From Reyranella sp. (GTDB lineage: Bacteria > Pseudomonadota > Alphaproteobacteria > Reyranellales > Reyranellaceae), in contig NZ_SCVC01000046.1 in NCBI RefSeq assembly GCF_004297405.1, positions 62,001-126,000 of the forward strand: a stretch of 64,000 nt of DNA, in the 5' to 3' direction. Under the pieces are notes generated by a model. The model worked only from the letters and a program-made list of their open reading frames with translations. It made no database searches and was not told where the DNA came from. Numbering within the stretch: position 1 is the first letter of the stretch; each line of letters opens with the position of its first letter. The translations under genes were made by a program, and so were the position numbers. This document shows positions 59,812-64,000 of this stretch, piece by piece.

Positions 59812-59895
59812 GACATTTCTTATTGTCAGCGCTCGACGACATTTCATATTGTCAACGATCGACGACATATGGTAATGTAAGCGAACGACGACATT
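59812..59895. repeat. four repeats spaced exactly 26 bp upstream of hipB
   Basis: GACATTT starts at 59812, 59838, 59864 (as GACATAT) and 59890, each 26 nt from the last. Within units, TATTGTCA and CGmTCGAC are shared, and GACATTT..TATTGTC is itself an imperfect dyad. The last unit ends 12 nt before the hipB start. This is most simply a multi-site operator for HipB. Confidence 0.8.
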
Positions 59896-59906
59896 TGGAA
59901 AACTCT

Positions 59907-60191
59907 ATGCTCATACGTACATCAGCCGATCTTGGCGCCGTTATTCGGGACAGACGAAGGCAACTCAAGCTCGACCAGGCCGCTTTCGCCAAGCGTATCG
60001 GCGTCAGCCGTCAATGGGTCATTGAGATTGAGCGCGGTCACCCACGCGCCGAACTTGGCCTCGTGCTTCGCGCTCTCGATACCTTGAATATCCGCGTCGA
60101 CGTCGACGCCGACCGTAGCGCTCGTCGCCGCACGCATAGTGCCGTCGACATCGACGCCATCGTCGACAAGGCCAAGAAGGCTATGCCATGA
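59907..60191 (+). CDS. hipB: HipB-like XRE antitoxin
   Basis: 94 residues from ATG 59907. The helix-turn-helix (VIRDRRRQLKLDQAAFAKRI, then VSRQWVIEIERGHPRAELGL) and a C-terminal tail (DIDAIVDKAKKAM). HipB represses its operon and neutralises HipA. It overlaps hipA by 4 nt (ATGA). An in-frame upstream start at 59823 would lie within the operator and is unlikely. Confidence 0.9.
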   Translation: MLIRTSADLGAVIRDRRRQLKLDQAAFAKRIGVSRQWVIEIERGHPRAELGLVLRALDTLNIRVDVDADRSARRRTHSAVDIDAIVDKAKKAMP

Positions 60192-61468
60192 CCAGTGAGC
60201 TGATCGCTCTCCTTGCCGGAAAGGAAGTCGGCCGTGTCCAACGAGACGCCCACGGGAGGCTCTCGTTTTCGTACAGCGATCAATGGCGAGACGATCCCGA
60301 CGCCTATCCTTTGTCGCTCTCGATGCCGCTCGCCGCGAAGGAGCATCGCCGATCTGCCATTGAATCGTTCCTCTGGGGGCTCTTGCCGGACAATGAGCGG
60401 GTTCTCGATCGCTGGGCCGCGAAATTCCAGGTCTCCGCCCGCAATGTCTTTGCGCTGCTTTCGCATGTTGGCGAAGACTGCGCCGGTGCCGTCCAGTTCG
60501 TGACATCCGACCGCCTAGACGCCATACGCACCGGCGCGGAAGACAAGATCGAATGGCTTGAAGAAGCCGACATTGCCAATCGCCTCAAGACGCTGCGCAC
60601 CGACCATGCCGCGTGGCGGCTGCCGAGCGATACCGGACAGTTCAGCCTCGCTGGAGCCCAACCAAAGACCGCGCTGCTTCTCGAAGGAAAGCGCTGGGGA
60701 GTCCCATCGGGGCGTCTCCCGACCACACATATCCTCAAACCGCCGACCGGCCACTTCGATGGCCATGCGGAGAATGAGCATATCTGCCTCATGTTGGCGC
60801 GGAGCCTCGGCCTCCCGGCTGCGCAGTCGCAAGTTATGCGCTTCGGTGACGAAATCGCGATCGTCATTGAGCGCTATGACCGCCTGCGTCAGGGCAACGA
60901 CATCGTCCGCATCCATCAGGAGGATATTTGTCAGGCGCTCGGCATCATGCCGACGAAGAAATACCAAAACGAGGGCGGGCCTAGTCCGGATACCATCGTC
61001 GAGTTGCTTCGCACCTATTCCACCGATCGCGACGCCGACGTTGCGACCTTCGTCGCTGCTCTCGGCTTCAACTGGCTCATCGGCGGCACCGACGCTCACG
61101 CCAAGAACTATTCGCTGCTGCTGAGCGGTCCGCAGCGGCGCCTCGCGCCGCTTTACGATATCGCCAGCATTCTGCCTTACGACAAATTCGACAGGCGCAA
61201 GGTCAAGCTGGCCATGAAGATCGGCGGCGACTACAAGCTCGATCAGATCGGCCTCAGGCAATGGCAGAAGTTCACGCGCGAAATGCGCGTCGACATCGAC
61301 GCGTTCCTTGGCCGCCTCCAATCGATGGCTAGGCAGCTGCCCGATGAAGTCAGCACGGCGCGGGAACTTGCCAAAGGGCAGGGCCTCGATGCGCCGCTCA
61401 TAGACCGCCTTGCGGCGCAGCTCATCGAACGCGGCCGGGAATGCCAATCGATGCTTGGCGGCTCCTAG
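60188..61468 (+). CDS. hipA: HipA-like serine/threonine kinase toxin
   Basis: 426 residues, standard HipA length. N-terminal subdomain (GRVQRDAHGRLSFSYSDQW; PLSLSMPL), glycine loop FSLAGAQPKTALLLEG, ATP-binding Lys in THILKPP, AENEHICLMLARSLGL, ERYDR, HQEDICQALG, catalytic NWLIGGTDAHAKNYSLL and the metal-binding APLYDIAS. HipA kinases phosphorylate glutamyl-tRNA synthetase (or other tRNA synthetases) and cause growth arrest. All catalytic residues look intact. Confidence 0.93.
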   Translation: MTSELIALLAGKEVGRVQRDAHGRLSFSYSDQWRDDPDAYPLSLSMPLAAKEHRRSAIESFLWGLLPDNERVLDRWAAKFQVSARNVFALLSHVGEDCAGAVQFVTSDRLDAIRTGAEDKIEWLEEADIANRLKTLRTDHAAWRLPSDTGQFSLAGAQPKTALLLEGKRWGVPSGRLPTTHILKPPTGHFDGHAENEHICLMLARSLGLPAAQSQVMRFGDEIAIVIERYDRLRQGNDIVRIHQEDICQALGIMPTKKYQNEGGPSPDTIVELLRTYSTDRDADVATFVAALGFNWLIGGTDAHAKNYSLLLSGPQRRLAPLYDIASILPYDKFDRRKVKLAMKIGGDYKLDQIGLRQWQKFTREMRVDIDAFLGRLQSMARQLPDEVSTARELAKGQGLDAPLIDRLAAQLIERGRECQSMLGGS

Positions 61469-61672
61469 CCACCAGTATTTGTGAACGGCTCGGTCTCGGC
61501 CGCCTCGGCCCGTAAGCCACCTTGATTCCTTGAGCCGTGGATCACATTTTCCACCAGACATTGCCGAAGTTTCTCTAATTGTTCTAATCTTTTTGCTGCC
61601 GCCACTTCCACTTTTCCTGAGCTCGCGCCGCTTTCAGTGAGGAGACGCGGACCAACTGAAGGTGTGCGAACG

Positions 61673-62389
61673 ATGAAACGAGTATTTGCGGGCGGACCAC
61701 CGCCGGCATCCACGGATTCCGAGGGCTGGCGCAAGGCCATTGAGGACGGGGCGCTCACCCGTCTTCCCCTGGAATCCATGGTTGCCGCGCTTCAGGACCT
61801 TGATCCTCGCACCGCCAGCGACGTGAGGCGGGCGCTCCTGAAGTATCTGAGCGACGCGGCATCGCGGATTCTCCGCGGAGCTGTGGGCTTTCACCATCCT
61901 AATCGCGGCGAAGACATCATCTATCGCGTGCATACCAAGATTTGCGAGGCCCTCTTTCGTCCGGAGTCGAGTGACGGCCAAGCTCTCCGAGCCGGTTTCG
62001 CCGACATCGTCAATTTCCGGGTCAAGGATGCGATCGCGACCGAGAACAAGCATTCGCGCATTCCGGTCGAAGCTCATCTCAACGAGTTTGCCGAGCAGGA
62101 CGATTCCGGTTCGACGCTTCCCACGCCGGCGAATGATCCCCTCTGTGCCGCCGAAGAAAAGCTCGATGTCGAACGTATCTTGGCGCTGGTCGCGGAGGAC
62201 CGAAAGCGCCTGGCTTTTCGTCTTTACATGAACAAGCCAGAAACCGGTTCGACAGACCGTGACATTGCGAAGGCGGTCGGCGTGAGCACGAAGACATTAG
62301 TGCAGTGGGTCGAGGAGGTCCGGACCGAGCTGCAATCCAAAAAGGAGGTGCAGGACCTTCGGAAACTTAGTGTCGGAGAGAAGCCATGA
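61673..62389 (+). CDS. sigma-factor-like HTH protein heading a three-gene operon
   Basis: 238 residues from ATG 61673 (GAAGG 10 nt upstream). The middle (EDIIYRVHTKICEALF; ALRAGFADIVNFRVKDAIAT) recalls sigma region 2 and the C-terminus (LVAEDRKRLAFRLYMNKPE, then TDRDIAKAVGVSTKTLVQW) recalls a region-4 helix-turn-helix. The similarity is structural in pattern and I would not call it a true sigma factor. Its stop overlaps the next start (ATGA). Confidence 0.68.
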   Translation: MKRVFAGGPPPASTDSEGWRKAIEDGALTRLPLESMVAALQDLDPRTASDVRRALLKYLSDAASRILRGAVGFHHPNRGEDIIYRVHTKICEALFRPESSDGQALRAGFADIVNFRVKDAIATENKHSRIPVEAHLNEFAEQDDSGSTLPTPANDPLCAAEEKLDVERILALVAEDRKRLAFRLYMNKPETGSTDRDIAKAVGVSTKTLVQWVEEVRTELQSKKEVQDLRKLSVGEKP

Positions 62390-63000
62390 GCCCTTACAAC
62401 AAGAATAGCCGGGATGAAGTGCTGCTGGCATTTCACAGGGCCTACGATCGCCCAACCGCCGAACAAATCATTGAGTGGGTCTCGAAGCATCCGGAGTTCG
62501 CGGAGGATATCCGCGCGCATGCCGCCGTTGCCCATGACTGGGCTGCGGTCTGCGAAGCCCCGGCTACTGAGCCGGATGAGACCATGCTTCAGCGCGCGTT
62601 CAGCAATGCTCTGAACGCAATGTATGACGCCGACCGTGAAGCTGAGGCCACCTCCGACGTGGCCTCAGAAGGATTCCATGACATCCTCGCCAGGAGCGGC
62701 AAGGAGATCTTCGAGCTTGCCAGCGAGTTCGACATCGCCCGTGGCGTTCTGGCCGCTCTCTTCAATGGCTGGATGCTGCCGCCGATTCGTGCGCGACTTG
62801 TTTCTGCTGTTATGTCTGCATTGGCGATTACGCGCGTCAAATTCGATTGTGCGTTGGCGTTCGCCTTGCTGAATCCGCGTCTTGGTCATGCGAAGGCAAA
62901 TCAGGCGCCGGGCATACAGCCGCGAGCATGCGACGACATCATTCGGGATAGTCCCATGTCACCCGAGCGAAAACGATATTGGCTTGAACAGGATCAATGA
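62386..63000 (+). CDS. unknown middle protein of the three-gene operon
   Basis: 204 residues, overlapped at both ends by ATGA. Helical throughout (RDEVLLAFHRAYDRPTAEQI; SEFDIARGVLAALFNGWMLP; LVSAVMSALAITRVKFDCAL), with no membrane helix certain. The strict coupling suggests it forms a complex with its neighbours. No family recognised. Confidence 0.7.
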   Translation: MSPYNKNSRDEVLLAFHRAYDRPTAEQIIEWVSKHPEFAEDIRAHAAVAHDWAAVCEAPATEPDETMLQRAFSNALNAMYDADREAEATSDVASEGFHDILARSGKEIFELASEFDIARGVLAALFNGWMLPPIRARLVSAVMSALAITRVKFDCALAFALLNPRLGHAKANQAPGIQPRACDDIIRDSPMSPERKRYWLEQDQ

Positions 63001-64000
63001 TGGACGCTTGGGCGGACATTCGCCGCAAGGCACGCGATTGTCATGCTCGCGCGCTGGCGAAGACAAATGGAGACCGGCGCGCAGAAAGCATTGTTGCTGC
63101 TGCTCTCAAGAACGACAGCCTTGAGACTCAATGCGTCGACTTTGGACCAGGCACGCTCGGGTCTCTCGATCGTTCATCGAGGCTTGTCAATCTCGCCAAG
63201 AACCTCGATCCGATCGACAGGCTGGTCGTCATCGCCCACGAAATTGGTCATTTCCACCTTCATCTCGATCCCCGCAATGAGGTCACGCTCCGCCCGCCGG
63301 GCCTGGGCGGTGATCCCGTCGACAGCGGAGCGGGCCGGGTCGAAGGCTATTCGCCGCGCGAGCGCAAAGAAGTCCAAGCCGAAATCTTTGCCGGAGAGCT
63401 TCTCTGCCCGTCGGACTGGCTGCGGGAAGAATTCATAGTTCGCAGGAAGCGCCCGGCTGAAATCGCCACTGACCTCGGCGTGCCACCGCATCTGGTCGTC
63501 AACCAGATTGTCCGGGCGTTGCTCCTCCCGGCCCTCAAAGAAGTGACACCGCTGCCGCCGGGTGCTCATCACGACCTCGACGAAAGCCAGATCATCGCAG
63601 CGACATGGGACAAAGGCCCATTGCTGGTTGACGCGGGACCGGGCACGGGAAAGACGCGCACACTCATCCATCGCATCAAGCATCTTCTCGGCAAAGGTTC
63701 CCGTTCCGCCGACTTCCTCGCGCTCACCTTTTCCAACAAGGCAGCCGAAGAGATGCGGGAACGTCTCTCGGCGATGGACGCCGACGCATCCATCGAAATG
63801 TGGGTCGGAACATTCCATGAGTTCGGTTGGGAGCTCATCTGCAAATGGCCGTCCGCCGTCGGCCGGACATCCAAGGTCCGCGTCCTCGATCAGACTGGGT
63901 CACTCGCGCTGCTTGAATCCAAGCTTCACAAGCTGCCTCTTTATCACTACCAGAACCTTTATGAACCGGCTTATGAGCTCGTTCCGGTTCTGCGTGTTAT
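62997..64000 (+). CDS. ImmA/IrrE-type metallopeptidase fused to UvrD-type helicase, partial (cut by window end)
   Basis: 334 residues are in the window. Residues 1-180 form an ImmA/IrrE-like zinc peptidase: VVIAHEIGHFHLHLD with HExxH at 81-85 and a likely third ligand in VQAEIFAGELLCP, then EIATDLGVPPHLVVNQI. From about 195 an SF1 helicase begins: LDESQIIAATW (Q motif), DAGPGTGKTRTLIHRI (Walker A 214-220), FLALTFSNKAAEEMRERL (Ia) and VGTFHEFGWELI (Ib). Peptidases of this class cleave regulators in response to DNA damage or phage signals; fusion to a helicase suggests a DNA-sensing switch. The start overlaps the upstream stop (ATGA). Confidence 0.9.
   Translation, partial: MMDAWADIRRKARDCHARALAKTNGDRRAESIVAAALKNDSLETQCVDFGPGTLGSLDRSSRLVNLAKNLDPIDRLVVIAHEIGHFHLHLDPRNEVTLRPPGLGGDPVDSGAGRVEGYSPRERKEVQAEIFAGELLCPSDWLREEFIVRRKRPAEIATDLGVPPHLVVNQIVRALLLPALKEVTPLPPGAHHDLDESQIIAATWDKGPLLVDAGPGTGKTRTLIHRIKHLLGKGSRSADFLALTFSNKAAEEMRERLSAMDADASIEMWVGTFHEFGWELICKWPSAVGRTSKVRVLDQTGSLALLESKLHKLPLYHYQNLYEPAYELVPVLRV

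Noticed and set aside
59812..59895. Short CRISPR array
   Set aside because: Only four degenerate units, no constant-length unique spacers and no cas genes; an operator before hipBA explains them better.
61673..62389. Calling the first gene of the right-hand operon a true ECF sigma factor
   Set aside because: Region 2 is weak and the spacing of the two parts is atypical; only a sigma-like description is safe.
1..64000. tRNA, rRNA or attachment sites marking ICE ends
   Set aside because: No cloverleaf sequence, integrase gene or long direct repeat pair was seen on either strand.

Overview
The window is GC-rich DNA from an alphaproteobacterium, most likely Hyphomicrobiales (Rhizobiales). The evidence is gene content: a sigma/anti-sigma pair of the SigF/NrsF (DUF1109) type, DUF2274 next to TrbI, a RlxS-type relaxase with DUF3363, and a DUF6499/DUF2285 excision switch like that of the Mesorhizobium symbiosis island ICEMlSymR7A. 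Most of the window reads as an integrative and conjugative element (ICE) carrying metal cargo on the left and a defence/DNA-metabolism cargo on the right. No integrase, tRNA or att site is visible, so both ICE ends lie outside the window.

Layout. (1) 1-5.9 kb: a copper/silver-type efflux block on the minus strand (CusA partial, CusB, CusF-like, small exported proteins), divergent from an ECF sigma factor and its DUF1109 anti-sigma. Both directions carry a GTAACC-N16-CGAA-like promoter. (2) 5.9-17 kb: a second metal block. A MerR regulator sits in the middle. Three promoters with the unusual 19-bp spacer and a CTGTAG..CTACAG dyad feed an HMA-CDF exporter/LspA/HExxH protein operon, a PaaK-like ligase plus TRAP permease operon, and a second TRAP permease operon. 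An FTR1 permease fused to cytochrome c lies upstream. Together these resemble a rearranged pbr (lead) locus. (3) 17.7-30.2 kb: LysR regulator, DUF2274 and the complete trbI-G-F-L-J-E-D-C-B mating-pore operon, a CopG-like protein and the TraG coupling protein.

(4) 30.4-38.8 kb: processing and control. Included are an ATP-dependent DNA ligase, the relaxase, a small coupled protein, a lytic transglycosylase, TraF peptidase, DUF2840, RepA with iteron-like repeats, an AlpA/RdfS-like HTH protein, overlapping DUF2285 and DUF6499 frames (FseA-like, probably joined by +1 frameshifting), a QseM-like protein and a divergent QseC-like repressor over a palindrome. (5) 38.8-50.2 kb: the ICE maintenance block (RadC/JAB, DUF736, membrane protein, DUF2493, toprim, a 1443-residue methylase-helicase, ParB). 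Two families of conserved noncoding elements, each present twice, sit in front of genes of this block. (6) 50.3-64 kb: accessory DNA with an unknown small operon, an AddAB-like helicase/nuclease pair, a frameshifted membrane coiled-coil gene, a HipBA system behind four 26-bp-spaced repeats, and a translationally coupled three-gene operon ending in an ImmA/IrrE metallopeptidase fused to a UvrD-type helicase, cut by the window end.

Working model: the ECF and MerR circuits sense metals and turn on separate export/uptake modules; QseC/QseM/FseA/RdfS controls excision; Trb/TraG/RlxS moves the element; the 43-50 kb genes help establishment; and the right-hand cargo probably protects host or element. 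The strongest candidates for undescribed biology are the three-promoter MerR regulon with TRAP permeases, the paired structured noncoding elements, and the ImmA/IrrE-UvrD operon.
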